A stretch of DNA of 38,590 bases from a virus, in IMG/VR virus record IMGVR_UViG_3300024262_000100, positions 1 to 38,590 of that record. One strand, written 5' to 3'. Shown piece by piece: positions 25,321 to 32,741 of this stretch (the first letter of the stretch is position 1; each line of letters starts with the position of its first letter). The notes beneath the pieces are model-generated. The model made no database searches. It was not told where the DNA came from and saw only the letters and a list, made by a program, of their open reading frames with translations. Made by a program: the position numbers and the translations under genes.

Positions 25321-25979
25321 TTAATTTATTATGTGTATTTTTGCTTCACAAGAAGTATTATCTTTTCTATCCATGAAAAATAAATCACCTCTTTTTCTAT
25401 ATCTAATGTTCATAGCATCCACGACCTCAAACTCCCCATTGCATCTAGGATCATTGCCGTCTATCTGTTCTAACCTGATTTTCTGGTAGGGTTTGATATC
25501 CCCTTTTAACATAGACCATGAAAGCATTTCCTGAGAAAGAGCTATTGGCCTTCTCCCCTGCTTAACCATCTCACATATATTAGCGCCTGTGCCTCCGGCA
25601 ATGCAGGGGGTAGAATCTGTCTGGCCTACTTCTGGGTTATAACTGGTGAAGGTGATGGCTTTTTTTTTAGTTCATCGGGCGGTTCAATCTTCCCCTTATT
25701 TTTTATGAACTTATTTTGAAGTTCTACGATCTTTTTTTGAGCTTCCTCAAGCTCTCTACCTTTAGAGAAATATGCTAATTCAGCTTCCTCATACTTTTCT
25801 TTAGCCTCTGCAACTTCAATGGCCAAGACTCCTGACTTAGAAGCTAATTCTAACAATTCTTCATTCCTTTCTTCCCTTTTCTTGCTGGCTGCTGATGGTG
25901 CAACTAGCATGACGGCCAAGATTATGACCAGCGCAACGGCTATAGCAGCCATTACTTTTATTACTATTTCTTTGTTCAT
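25321..25979 (-). CDS. Membrane-anchored 3D-domain protein made by probable -1 frameshift (219 aa; 117 aa without shift)
   Basis: Two frames join at an A9 run (25668-25660). Frame one starts at 25979: a TM segment (residues about 8-27, VMAAIAVALVIILAVMLVA), a Glu/Lys coiled coil, then PSPSPVITQK and TAG at 25628-25626. Frame -1 opens with a TGA just before the A run and reads on without stop as AITFTSYNPEVGQTDSTPC, AGGTGANIC, RRPIALSQEML, CNGEFEVVDAMNIRYRKRGD to a stop at 25321. The second part resembles the 3D (beta-barrel) domain, with its Asp residues in TDS, VVDAMN and RGD. Only an internal ATG at 25569 could start it alone, which would cut off the TDSTPC segment. A homopolymer sequencing error is the other explanation. 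Confidence 0.7.
25660..25668 (-). promoter_or_regulatory. Slippery A9 run (A_AAA_AAG) for -1 frameshifting
   Basis: The mRNA reads CTA AAA AAA AAG CCA. The heptamer A AAA AAG is the same as the slip site of E. coli dnaX. The -1 frame has a TGA just upstream (ATGAACT), so the shift must happen in the A run. A stop in frame zero follows 10 codons later. Confidence 0.6.
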
Positions 25980-26016
25980 GTTTTTTGTTTTTTTAAGAAA
26001 TAAAAATAGTATTTTT

Positions 26017-26637
26017 TTATCTAATTGTAATTTGATTATCTTGATAGATTTTCACACCTTTAATATCTCTTTCACCTGCTCCTATTGCAGCTCTTATTTT
26101 CACTTCATCTATTAAAAGATACTCATTCGGAACCTTGCTGACATCTTCTACATAGAATTTCCATACTTTCTTTACTATTGTCGCTCCTTCTTCAGCCCTG
26201 TACATAGTCTTTTCTTCTTTAACCATCTCTTTTTTTTCCGGTAGTGCTTCTACTTTTTTACCTTCTGCTAATTGTTTTTCTCTTTCTTCCTCAAGTTTTT
26301 TCCTCTCCGCTTCTTCTTTTCTTTGTTTTTCCATCTGGATTTTTTCTTGCTCATCAATAAAAGTTTTGATCGATTCTTTGATTAGCCTTTCTATCTCTTT
26401 TAAAGGCTCTGATTGAAGTTTGAACTTATTATTAATATTCTTAACTCCAGCTTGAAAAGGTTCTAAGAACTCTTTTCTAAGAGTTTCTATTCTTTTAATT
26501 CTTTTCTTAACTTGAGAAAGGAAATTTGTAGCAGTCCGAACATCACTTTCTGTTTTTACTACAATCCCTGCTGCCTGTTGAGCAACATTATTAACATCTT
26601 CCGATATAGCCTGTATTTTGGATTCTAATTCTGACAT
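26017..26637 (-). CDS. Coiled-coil protein of the recombination operon (206 aa)
   Basis: Helical throughout the first 140 residues, with a highly charged Lys/Glu coiled coil at about 85-150 (EKQRKEEAERKKLEEEREKQ). The C-terminal 50 residues form a compact domain, VWKFYVEDVSKVPNEYL then AIGAGERDIKGVKIYQDN. That ending is common in phage proteins encoded beside RecT/ERF annealing proteins. It lies 18 bp downstream of ERF, so an accessory role in recombination or nuclease regulation is likely. Confidence 0.65.
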   Translation of the reverse strand: MSELESKIQAISEDVNNVAQQAAGIVVKTESDVRTATNFLSQVKKRIKRIETLRKEFLEPFQAGVKNINNKFKLQSEPLKEIERLIKESIKTFIDEQEKIQMEKQRKEEAERKKLEEEREKQLAEGKKVEALPEKKEMVKEEKTMYRAEEGATIVKKVWKFYVEDVSKVPNEYLLIDEVKIRAAIGAGERDIKGVKIYQDNQITIR

Positions 26638-26655
26638 AGTTTTATTTTTTTAAAA

Positions 26656-27120
26656 TTAATATTGTGGACTAAAGCTTTTTTTTGCTGGGGCTGATTTTGG
26701 AGTCGTATTGTCGAAAGTATCAGCATCTTTGGAATCATCGATTGCGAAAAGACCGTTGAGCGCATATTTTCGAGCGTATGAGCTTGTACTACCGGTAATC
26801 TGACTAGAATCCATCCCCTTTTTTTCTAGTGATTCTCTTGCTAAGGCTGCTGTAGATATAGTTTCTAAAGGCTTATCTGCATTAACAGCCGTAGCGGTAG
26901 CCTCCACATATACACGACCAGCAATTTCAACAATTTGGTCTTTTAAAATAAGTACTAATCGGTTTTTTCTTAGTAGTGGCTTGAGGGCTTTTAAGATATC
27001 CTCGCAAGATCGGAACCTATAATTCCCAAATTTATTGACCTGCCCTTTCGGTGCGGATAGATTAGCCTGAACAGCTCCAAGTCTCTCATAGACATTTCTA
27101 TCCTTTTCCTTTTTTTCCAT
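26656..27120 (-). CDS. erf: ERF-family single-strand annealing recombinase (154 aa)
   Basis: ERF (essential recombination function) proteins anneal single strands in phage recombination. Seen here: FGNYRFRSCEDILKALKPLL (about residues 31-50), VYVEATATAVNADKP (about 69-83), and the family core GMDSSQITGSTSSYARKYAL then NGLFAIDDSKDAD (about 103-135). The final segment is a short Lys/Ser/Pro tail. An open frame reaches further upstream to 27153, but that would run into the nuclease gene, so the ATG at 27120 is the chosen start. It follows the nuclease by 11 bp, forming an exonuclease-annealing pair. Confidence 0.9.
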   Translation of the reverse strand: MEKKEKDRNVYERLGAVQANLSAPKGQVNKFGNYRFRSCEDILKALKPLLRKNRLVLILKDQIVEIAGRVYVEATATAVNADKPLETISTAALARESLEKKGMDSSQITGSTSSYARKYALNGLFAIDDSKDADTFDNTTPKSAPAKKSFSPQY

Positions 27121-27131
27121 GATTGTTTTTT

Positions 27132-27686
27132 TTAATAAAATACTTTGTAACAATGTTTATTGTCGAAATAGAAACCTTCGATCTTTTCTATATCTGGCGC
27201 ATTCTGCTTCAAGAGATTCATATAGGTATAAACCTGAATAGCTGCATATTTCTCTTTATTAGCTTTTGGTTTGAAATCTAAGACCTGAACAACACCATCT
27301 TTCAATCTTACAATATCTATAAAGCCTCCCATTTCAGAATCTCCTACTGGAACTTCAACTGCCACCGTATGAGTATCCTCGTTGAGGAAAGCATTCTCTA
27401 CAAATTCATGTTGTTTATTGCCCATTCCTTCATAATCAAGTTTTTTAGCTAGTGAAAAGAAATCAGCCTTTGCAACTTTCTCAACCTTCCCCATAAACTT
27501 TTTCTTTTTTGAATAATCAGAAACAGAAACTTCCGGTATTTCTCTGCCCATAGTAAAGACATGCCCTAAATAGTTAAGCAGTGGCTCCATAGCTGGCTCC
27601 AAGACACAAGAATATGTTGTGAATGGATAGTGTAAAGTGAATGTTTCACTGATCTCCTTTTTGAAAATCCTTATAATTTTGTCCAT
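27132..27686 (-). CDS. PD-(D/E)XK nuclease (184 aa)
   Basis: Motif order GGFIDIVRLKDG (about residues 118-129) then VVQVLDFKPKANKEKY (about 130-145) and QVYTYMNLL (about 149-157) gives the PD-(D/E)XK core: Asp at ID, acid and Lys at DFK, followed by the Gln/Tyr motif of Cas4, RecB and YqaJ-type exonucleases. It sits directly upstream of ERF, so the likely role is resecting DNA ends to give single strands for annealing. No Cas4-style Cys cluster is seen. Confidence 0.78.
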   Translation of the reverse strand: MDKIIRIFKKEISETFTLHYPFTTYSCVLEPAMEPLLNYLGHVFTMGREIPEVSVSDYSKKKKFMGKVEKVAKADFFSLAKKLDYEGMGNKQHEFVENAFLNEDTHTVAVEVPVGDSEMGGFIDIVRLKDGVVQVLDFKPKANKEKYAAIQVYTYMNLLKQNAPDIEKIEGFYFDNKHCYKVFY

Positions 27687-27878
27687 TTAATATCTGTTAA
27701 TTAGTTTTGAATTTAAAATATTCCCACAAACCTGACATACATCCCCTTCATACTCATCTTGGCCATGGCCATGATAATCGTGAGGATTAAAATAATCATC
27801 AACCCATGTTTCTTTTATCGCTTCTTCATAACAATCATGCCCCTTTTTTTTATTTTTTCCTGTCTGCATATTTGACAT
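27687..27878 (-). CDS. Small zinc-ribbon-like protein (63 aa)
   Basis: His-rich middle (NPHDYHGHGQDEY) and a CQVCGN pair near residues 48-53. The other zinc ligands may come from the His residues or from an earlier Cys. Its first Met lies inside the preceding gene; the second Met (MQTGK, 27869) is an alternative. It ends 1 bp before the nuclease gene starts. Unknown function. Confidence 0.55.
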   Translation of the reverse strand: MSNMQTGKNKKKGHDCYEEAIKETWVDDYFNPHDYHGHGQDEYEGDVCQVCGNILNSKLINRY

Positions 27879-28050
27879 TGAATTTATTTTTTAGGTGATG
27901 AATCTGAAGCGGATAATATTTATCACAATCGAAACATTGGAATCCTTTAATTGTTTTGCCTAGATTATGTACGGACATCTTAACTAATTCTTTCTTACAT
28001 TGCGGACAATGAACCTTCTTTACGTTTATTCTTGCCGTTGTTATTTTCAT
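27850..28050 (-). CDS. Zinc-ribbon protein (66 aa)
   Basis: Two CxxC knuckles, HCPQCKKE (about residues 14-21) and FQCFDCDKYYP (about 37-47), form a classic zinc ribbon with a basic tail. It is the first gene after the candidate promoter at 28073-28101 and begins about 23 bp downstream. Likely a nucleic-acid- or protein-binding regulator. Confidence 0.65.
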   Translation of the reverse strand: MKITTARINVKKVHCPQCKKELVKMSVHNLGKTIKGFQCFDCDKYYPLQIHHLKNKFNVKYADRKK

Positions 28051-28072
28051 GTTTCTTTTTGTTTATGCTAAT

Positions 28073-28101
28073 ATACTACTAAATCCCTAGGTTAATGTCA
28101 A
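28073..28101 (-). promoter_or_regulatory. Candidate sigma70 promoter upstream of the zinc-ribbon/recombination genes
   Basis: On the minus strand, TTGACA (28101-28096), a 17-bp spacer and TAGTAT (28078-28073). The -35 is perfect. It lies just after the stop of the 56-aa gene at 28117 and before the gene at 28050, so it could give the recombination genes their own transcript. Confidence 0.65.
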
Positions 28102-28116
28102 GGCTTTAGTTTTGTT

Positions 28117-28287
28117 TTAAATAGAAATACCAGTAGCTTTGTCTATTAGTCTGCGGATAAAGAGGGTTTTATTTGTTCCTCTTTTCTCACACCATTCAGT
28201 TAGTTCTTTTAATTTTGACCGATCTCCTTCAACGTAAAGGACTCCGGTATCTCTGTTTTTTCTTTCTCTGAATTCTTCTATTACCAT
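28117..28287 (-). CDS. Ribbon-helix-helix-like small DNA-binding protein (56 aa)
   Basis: Starts MVIEEFRERK and ends ATGISI with TAA at 28117-28119. The segment TGVLYVEG (about residues 14-21) would be the beta ribbon, followed by helix RSKLKELTEWCEKRG (about 23-37) and helix LFIRRLIDKA (about 42-51), the arc of MetJ/Arc-type repressors. It lies directly after groEL, behind the groEL terminator and before a sigma70 promoter, so it could repress that promoter. Position and fold are inferred by eye. Confidence 0.55.
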   Translation of the reverse strand: MVIEEFRERKNRDTGVLYVEGDRSKLKELTEWCEKRGTNKTLFIRRLIDKATGISI

Positions 28288-28302
28288 ATTGATTTTAAAG
28301 TT

Positions 28303-28342
28303 AAAAAAAATAATAGGGAAAGGTACTGTGTATACCTTTCCC
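28303..28342 (-). terminator. Terminator after groEL
   Basis: GGGAAAGGTA (minus strand, 28342-28333) pairs perfectly with TACCTTTCCC (28325-28316), 10 bp with a 7-nt loop. A CTATTATTTTTTTT tract follows, with eight U over 28310-28303. It lies 8 bp past the groEL stop, so it is a good rho-independent terminator for the chaperonin message. Confidence 0.75.
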
Positions 28343-28350
28343 GAAAATGT

Positions 28351-29976
28351 TTACATAGGTTTTTTTTCTTCAGGTATATCAATTATACCAGCCTCAGTAG
28401 TGATAAGAACACCAGCTACAGAAACAGCATTTACCAAAGCAGTAGATATTACTTTTAGCGGATCAATTATTCCGGATTCAATCATATTAACGCTTTTCAA
28501 TTCATCCCCAGAGACATCAAAGCCAAAGCCTTCTTCTGTGATCATCGGCCCTGTTCCATACTCACTAGCACTCTCACCAGCATTCCTAAGTATCTGATTG
28601 AATGGCTCAATACAAGCATTCACAACCAAAACATATCCGATCTCTACACCTTTTTTTTGCCCCTTTAGTTTAATACTTTTTTTGGCAACATCTCTAAGAG
28701 CAACACCACCACCTGAAACTATTCCTTGCTCCATAGCAGATTTACAAGCATTTACAGCATCTTCAACTCTATATCTCACCTCAATAGCATCTGTTTCTGT
28801 CGGTGCGGAAATTTTAATTGAAGCTATACCGCCATTAATATTAGCAAGTCTTTGTTTCAAAAGTTCTTTATTGTAAGAAGAATCTTCGTTTTCGATCTGT
28901 TCCTCAAGCCCTTTTTTATGTGATTCATAAAGTTCTTTTCCCCCTGCTGTTAGTGTAGGAGCAGTAAATATCGTTTCATGTTTTGATGTTCTTACTGATT
29001 TCACCATTGGTAAATCCTGAATAGTGACTCCCTCAACATAAGTTGCTTCCTCTTTGCTGTATGGCTTTGCTCCAATAACAGCCCCTAGATCATCAAAGAA
29101 GTCTTTTCTTTTTTGACCAAAAAGAGGCGCTCTTAAAAGCATCAACTGGATATTATTTCCTTCTGCAAATTTCATAAGCATAGGCACTATTTCTGGTGCG
29201 TAATCATCAGCTAAAACAACCAATTTATTCTCTCCGCTTTTCACCATCGAATCTGCTAGTGCTGCAAAAGCTTTTACACCATTGGAAATTGAGTCTTTAC
29301 ATACTAGAATCCTAGCATTTTCTATCGTTTTATATTGCTGTGTTGCTGCTGCTTGGTCTTTGAACTGCATCCTACAAGCCAAAAAGCCACTATCCATCTT
29401 AATACCATCAACTTTTTCATATGTAACTTTTTCTTCGTGTCCATCTTCAAGGGTTACCGCTCCATCAGCTCCAACTTGATACATAAGTTCACCAATAAGA
29501 TCTCCAAGTTCTTCATCCTGACATGAGATTCTTGCAACCTGCTTAACTTCATCTTCAGTTTCTACTTTTTTTGCTATCCCTTTTAGAGTTTTAACAATAT
29601 TTTCTTTTGCGATATCCATTCCCCTTCTAATATCCGTAGGACTATTTCCATCCTGAATTGCAGCCATAGCTTCTTTTACAAGTGTAGCTCCTAAAAGAGT
29701 CGCACAAGTAGTACCATCACCAGCAATTTCATTAGTTTGAATTGCAGCCTGTTTCAAAGTTTGCGCTCCTAGATTTTCCCACTGATCTGATAAAACAATC
29801 TCTCTAGCAATCGTTACACCATCATTGGTGACGTGTGGTGCCCTGTGTGGACGTTCCATGATAACATTTCGACCCTTTGCCCCCATAGTTTGAATAACAG
29901 CCTTAGAAAGCTTCTCAACTCCATTTAGTAATTTAGTCCGTAATTCTTCACCGTATAGTAAATCTTTCTTGTTCAT
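28351..29976 (-). CDS. groEL: Chaperonin GroEL (541 aa)
   Basis: A phage-encoded 60-kDa chaperonin: it encapsulates unfolded protein and folds it using ATP together with GroES. Key positions align with E. coli: NDGVTIARE (D52 at residue 52), GAKGRNV, AGDGTTCATLL (D87 at residue 87), VEDA (Asp about 406, corresponding to D398), SGGGVAL (about 421-427) and SVAGVLITTEA near the end. The apical domain (about 190-375) is much more divergent than the ATP-binding domains, and the C-terminal Gly-Met tail is missing; it ends IPEEKKPM. Length is about normal. The gene follows groES by 26 bp and has its own terminator. Confidence 0.97.
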   Translation of the reverse strand: MNKKDLLYGEELRTKLLNGVEKLSKAVIQTMGAKGRNVIMERPHRAPHVTNDGVTIAREIVLSDQWENLGAQTLKQAAIQTNEIAGDGTTCATLLGATLVKEAMAAIQDGNSPTDIRRGMDIAKENIVKTLKGIAKKVETEDEVKQVARISCQDEELGDLIGELMYQVGADGAVTLEDGHEEKVTYEKVDGIKMDSGFLACRMQFKDQAAATQQYKTIENARILVCKDSISNGVKAFAALADSMVKSGENKLVVLADDYAPEIVPMLMKFAEGNNIQLMLLRAPLFGQKRKDFFDDLGAVIGAKPYSKEEATYVEGVTIQDLPMVKSVRTSKHETIFTAPTLTAGGKELYESHKKGLEEQIENEDSSYNKELLKQRLANINGGIASIKISAPTETDAIEVRYRVEDAVNACKSAMEQGIVSGGGVALRDVAKKSIKLKGQKKGVEIGYVLVVNACIEPFNQILRNAGESASEYGTGPMITEEGFGFDVSGDELKSVNMIESGIIDPLKVISTALVNAVSVAGVLITTEAGIIDIPEEKKPM

Positions 29977-30002
29977 ATTTTAAAAAAATTAAATTTAGAT
30001 AA

Positions 30003-30278
30003 TTAAATTTCAACAGCTAAAATATCTTTAGCATCGACAAAAAACAGTTCTTCCCCATCAATCTCAACTTTATCAGGTGAGTATTTTCTATAATAAACAG
30101 TATCAGCAATTTCTAAAATATCACCTAAGTCCTCACTAATATCTATAATTATCCCCTTTACTGGCATTTGTCCTGATTGAAGTTCCTTATCAATCTCAAT
30201 GTTTCCTAACATTTCCTTTTTAGGCTTGATTAGAACTCTCCCCTCTGCAAGATTAAGAGTTTCTATTTTTTTCTCCAT
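30003..30278 (-). CDS. groES: Co-chaperonin GroES (91 aa)
   Basis: The lid of GroEL. The beta-barrel pattern is clear: GRVLIKPKK (about residues 13-21), PVKGIIIDI (about 39-47), ILEIADTVYYRKYSPDKVEIDG (about 54-75, in two segments) and ELFFVDAKDILAVE (about 77-90), matching the family ending of the type LIxxxDILA. The mobile loop (about 22-38, GNIEIDKELQSGQ) is present but differs from bacterial forms, consistent with an adapted partner for the phage GroEL. Directly upstream of groEL, a common chaperonin order. Confidence 0.92.
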   Translation of the reverse strand: MEKKIETLNLAEGRVLIKPKKEMLGNIEIDKELQSGQMPVKGIIIDISEDLGDILEIADTVYYRKYSPDKVEIDGEELFFVDAKDILAVEI

Positions 30279-30284
30279 ATTTTT

Positions 30285-30506
30285 TTAAAGATTATGAATA
30301 TATGAGTGTAGTTTTGCTTGGTTTTTAACATCTTCTTTCATTTTGTTGAACAGCTTCCGGAAATTTATATATAATTTATTTTTAACTGTTTCTTCGTTTT
30401 TAATTTCTTCCGGTACAAAATCAAATTCAATCTTAAGACCCTGAAAAACCAGAACACCTTTCAGAGCTGGCATTAATTCCTTTTCGTTTTTTGTATCTTT
30501 TGTCAT
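30285..30506 (-). CDS. Hypothetical protein (73 aa)
   Basis: Begins MTKDTKNEKELMPALKG; the frame can be opened further upstream to 30533, but ATG 30506 after TTAAAA is the better start. Beta-like first half (LKGVLVFQGLKIEFDFVPE) and a helical second half (LFNKMKEDVKNQAKLHSY). Unrecognised. It ends 6 bp before groES starts, so it is probably in the same transcript. Confidence 0.55.
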   Translation of the reverse strand: MTKDTKNEKELMPALKGVLVFQGLKIEFDFVPEEIKNEETVKNKLYINFRKLFNKMKEDVKNQAKLHSYIHNL

Positions 30507-30519
30507 TTTTAATTTTAGA

Positions 30520-30658
30520 TTAATAAATTTCATCAGCTAAAATAGCATAGAGCCTTTGATAATGTCTAGGATTTTTATTGATAGTGAACCTCTCCAGTTT
30601 CCGGATCTATATATCCTAACCATCCAGTTTCTTGATCTTCATAATATTCTACTGACAT
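30520..30658 (-). CDS. Very small protein (27 aa, or 45 aa if a +1 shift occurs)
   Basis: In frame zero: MSVEYYEDQETGWLGYIDPE then TGEVHYQ and TAA at 30577-30575. The ATG overlaps the helicase stop by 10 bp. In the +1 frame, right after TGE, the sequence stays open as RFTINKNPRHYQRLYAILAD and EIY to TAA at 30522-30520, with no usable start of its own. The joined product (about 45 aa) reads like one small protein, so either the gene is broken, the read has a missing or extra base, or +1 shifting happens here. Confidence 0.45.
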
Positions 30659-31803
30659 ATTGATTTATTATAAAATATACCTACTCTAGGATCATAAGCT
30701 ATGTTCGCAAACCTTTTCGGTCCGAATCTGTTTTTCTTGATATCTATCTTGGCTGGCACAAAAATAGTGCTACTGCCATTTTTAAGAAAATCAGTTTCCT
30801 CTTTGATATTTCTTGTTATTTCTATTCCAACATCACAAGCTGCACTCAATGTCCCTGAGCCTTTGAACCCCATAATATCCGACTTGCTTTTAGCGTGTTC
30901 ATTACTTACCTGTGAGGTGGCGACAATACAAATATCTAATTCTTTCGCCAAAGATTGAAGGCTCAGACTAACATTTGATATTTTTTCATACTCTGTTTTA
31001 TGTTTAGTCATTATATTTTGTATGAAATCAATAAAGACTACTGGCTTTTTATTAAGCCTTATAGCTCTTTCAATGTCTTCATACTCAAAGAATTTATCCA
31101 CAAATTTTATATCCATTTGGCTTATGTCATCTCCGGATGTTTGATCTTTTATCCATTTCAATTTTCTCACAAGATCAATAGATGTCATTTCAGTTGAAAC
31201 AAAAAGGCATGATTCTTTTTGCCTACCTAGATTATAAGCCATTTGCAGGGCAAGCGTTGTTTTTCCCACGTTTGTATACGCTCCAATAACCCAAAAATGT
31301 CCCCTGTATAAGCCTTTTGTATTATCATCGATGAAATCAAAGCCAGTAAGTAGTCCGTATTGATCTCCTTGATTTTCTATCTCCGTAAGATAATCAGCAA
31401 TTTTCTTATCCTCCTCAATCACTACTGAAGCTGTATTTTCTATGATCTTCCTTGCTGCTTTATTAATTACTTTTAAGTCTTTTGTGCCTGTTAGGTCTGC
31501 TAATTTTAGATATTGCGTCCTCGCATAATTACGCCCCCTTTTATCGAGTAATTCCTCTATATATAGCCGTAATTTCCCTTCTGTTAAGGCTTCCCATATA
31601 TCTTCCCCCATAATGTCGCAGAATAGAGATATGTCAAAATCAGTGTCTATTTCTTTTCCTGTAACTAATTTCAATTGTGCCTCATAAATTTTGCGCAATT
31701 TATCATCAGAGAAACATCTGATAGGATTATATTTAATAATCATTTCTCTAGTTTCTTTATCTGTTGAGCATAACCAACGTATGATTTGTTTTTGTTTGTC
31801 CAT
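30649..31803 (-). CDS. DnaB-like replicative helicase (384 aa)
   Basis: RecA-fold C-terminal domain: Walker A GAYTNVGKTTLA (residues about 174-185), STEMTSIDLV after the first strands (about 203-212), Walker B PVVFIDFIQN (about 254-263), VATSQVSNEHAKSKSD (about 294-309) and FKGSGTLSAACDVGIEI (about 313-329). These are the standard helicase motifs. The N-terminal 140 residues are helical and less typical, so it may load differently from DnaB. It unwinds DNA at the phage fork and lies 3 bp after the replisome organiser, the usual phage pair. Confidence 0.9.
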   Translation of the reverse strand: MDKQKQIIRWLCSTDKETREMIIKYNPIRCFSDDKLRKIYEAQLKLVTGKEIDTDFDISLFCDIMGEDIWEALTEGKLRLYIEELLDKRGRNYARTQYLKLADLTGTKDLKVINKAARKIIENTASVVIEEDKKIADYLTEIENQGDQYGLLTGFDFIDDNTKGLYRGHFWVIGAYTNVGKTTLALQMAYNLGRQKESCLFVSTEMTSIDLVRKLKWIKDQTSGDDISQMDIKFVDKFFEYEDIERAIRLNKKPVVFIDFIQNIMTKHKTEYEKISNVSLSLQSLAKELDICIVATSQVSNEHAKSKSDIMGFKGSGTLSAACDVGIEITRNIKEETDFLKNGSSTIFVPAKIDIKKNRFGPKRFANIAYDPRVGIFYNKSICQ

Positions 31804-31806
31804 ATT

Positions 31807-32460
31807 TTATTTTTTTTTATAAGTTTTAAACCACTCCTTGAAATTAGGTAGATTATCATCACTTTCATTATTGATTTCATCTTCCCACCTTTCACCATTA
31901 ATCCAAGTAGTCGGATGAGGAATAAACATACCATCGTTTTTTATCCAATCATCACTTTCCTTAAAACGTTCTAACTGTTCCATGATTTTATCAAAAAGAG
32001 AAAGTTTAAGTTTCAAGAATTTCTCTCTGCTTTTTTTCTTATTCTGTTTATTTGGATACTCCGACCAGAATTTATCAAATTCTGTGTCGGTCATGTATAT
32101 GTTTTTTCTATTAACACTATCACTTACACTTACACTATCATTAACACTAACACTAACACTATCAGCTTGATTTGCTTGATTTGCTACCTTTTGCTTGCAC
32201 TTGCTAGCATTTGCTACTCTTTGCTTGCCTCCTTTTGAACCGGCTATTTTGCGCTTATCTACTATCTTTTCGTACTTTTCATTATCTCTTTTGAACTGTG
32301 CCTTGAAAATACTAAAGACTAAACTTAAGTGTTTTGGTAAATCTATTTGCACTCCTTTTTGCACTTTTATAATTGCTCGAAAAAGCATTCCCAATTCTTC
32401 ATCGGTTAAATCTTTTTCTATTTCTAATGTATCCAAATAAAGGATAAAACTTTTTTTCAT
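31807..32460 (-). CDS. Replisome organiser / helicase loader-like protein (217 aa)
   Basis: N-terminal domain with KKSFILYLDTLEIEKDLTDE and LGMLFRAIIKVQKG (residues about 2-36), as in phage DUF6291-type replication proteins. A basic region (KRKIAGSKGGKQRVANASKC) follows, then a low-complexity Ser-Val linker (about 100-118, DSVSVSVNDSVSVSD) coded by imperfect GTTAGTGTTAGT repeats. The C-terminal domain shows FDKFWSEYPNKQNKKKSREK and HPTTWINGERWED (about 128-147 and 182-194), typical of organiser/loader C-termini. It is first in the replication operon and likely binds the origin and loads the helicase downstream. Confidence 0.75.
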   Translation of the reverse strand: MKKSFILYLDTLEIEKDLTDEELGMLFRAIIKVQKGVQIDLPKHLSLVFSIFKAQFKRDNEKYEKIVDKRKIAGSKGGKQRVANASKCKQKVANQANQADSVSVSVNDSVSVSDSVNRKNIYMTDTEFDKFWSEYPNKQNKKKSREKFLKLKLSLFDKIMEQLERFKESDDWIKNDGMFIPHPTTWINGERWEDEINNESDDNLPNFKEWFKTYKKK

Positions 32461-32462
32461 TT

Positions 32463-32563
32463 GTAGCGGTTAATTATTTAAACAAAAGGGCAGTCAACAA
32501 AACCCGCTACAGATTTAGAGCGTTGACTGCCTTTTTATTTGAACAATATTCCATTTGTAGCGG
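32463..32563. repeat. Three GTAGCGG repeats around the replication control region
   Basis: GTAGCGG at 32463-32469 and 32557-32563 (plus strand, both in a TTGTAGCGGTT context) and inverted CCGCTAC at 32504-32510 inside the loop of the hairpin 32484-32536. The outer copies lie next to the organiser start and beyond the hairpin. They may be operator or initiator-protein sites. Confidence 0.6.
32484..32536. other. 15-bp perfect-stem hairpin upstream of the replication operon
   Basis: AAAAGGGCAGTCAAC (32484-32498) pairs with GTTGACTGCCTTTTT (32522-32536), with one G-U, around a 23-nt loop. Both flanks are A/T runs, so it could end transcription in either direction. It may also serve as an origin structure or a leader attenuator for the operon starting at 32460. 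Confidence 0.65.
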
Positions 32564-32585
32564 TTTAAATTTATTAACTTATATC

Positions 32586-32639
32586 ACTGATCTATATTTT
32601 AAAATAACCACCAAGCAATTTCATTTTATATAGATCAGT
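32586..32639. repeat. 12-bp inverted repeat ACTGATCTATAT
   Basis: ACTGATCTATAT (32586-32597) and ATATAGATCAGT (32628-32639) form an exact inverted repeat with a 30-bp centre. The left arm overlaps the -10 of the leftward promoter, so a bound dimeric repressor or initiator could control it. The centre includes AACCACCAA at 32606-32614 on the plus strand. Confidence 0.6.
32591..32618 (-). promoter_or_regulatory. Candidate promoter for the replication operon
   Basis: On the minus strand, TTGCTT (32618-32613), 16-bp spacer and TATAGA (32596-32591), 131 bp upstream of the organiser start. The inverted repeat overlaps it. Weaker match than the promoter at 38367-38395. Confidence 0.4.
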
Positions 32640-32741
32640 AGTATAAAATAACATCTTTTCTTTTTGCTTATGAATTATACTTCTGCTCTCTAGTTTTTAC
32701 AACTATATGTCAATAGATTAATTTCTAGTTTTTCTATGTTT

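Noticed and set aside
28351-29526. Several open frames opposite groEL
   Set aside because: They are antisense to a clear chaperonin and arise from its codon bias; composition is unlike real proteins.
32100-32170. Short tandem repeats that might look like a CRISPR array
   Set aside because: Units are about 6 bp without spacers and lie in the coding frame of the replisome organiser.
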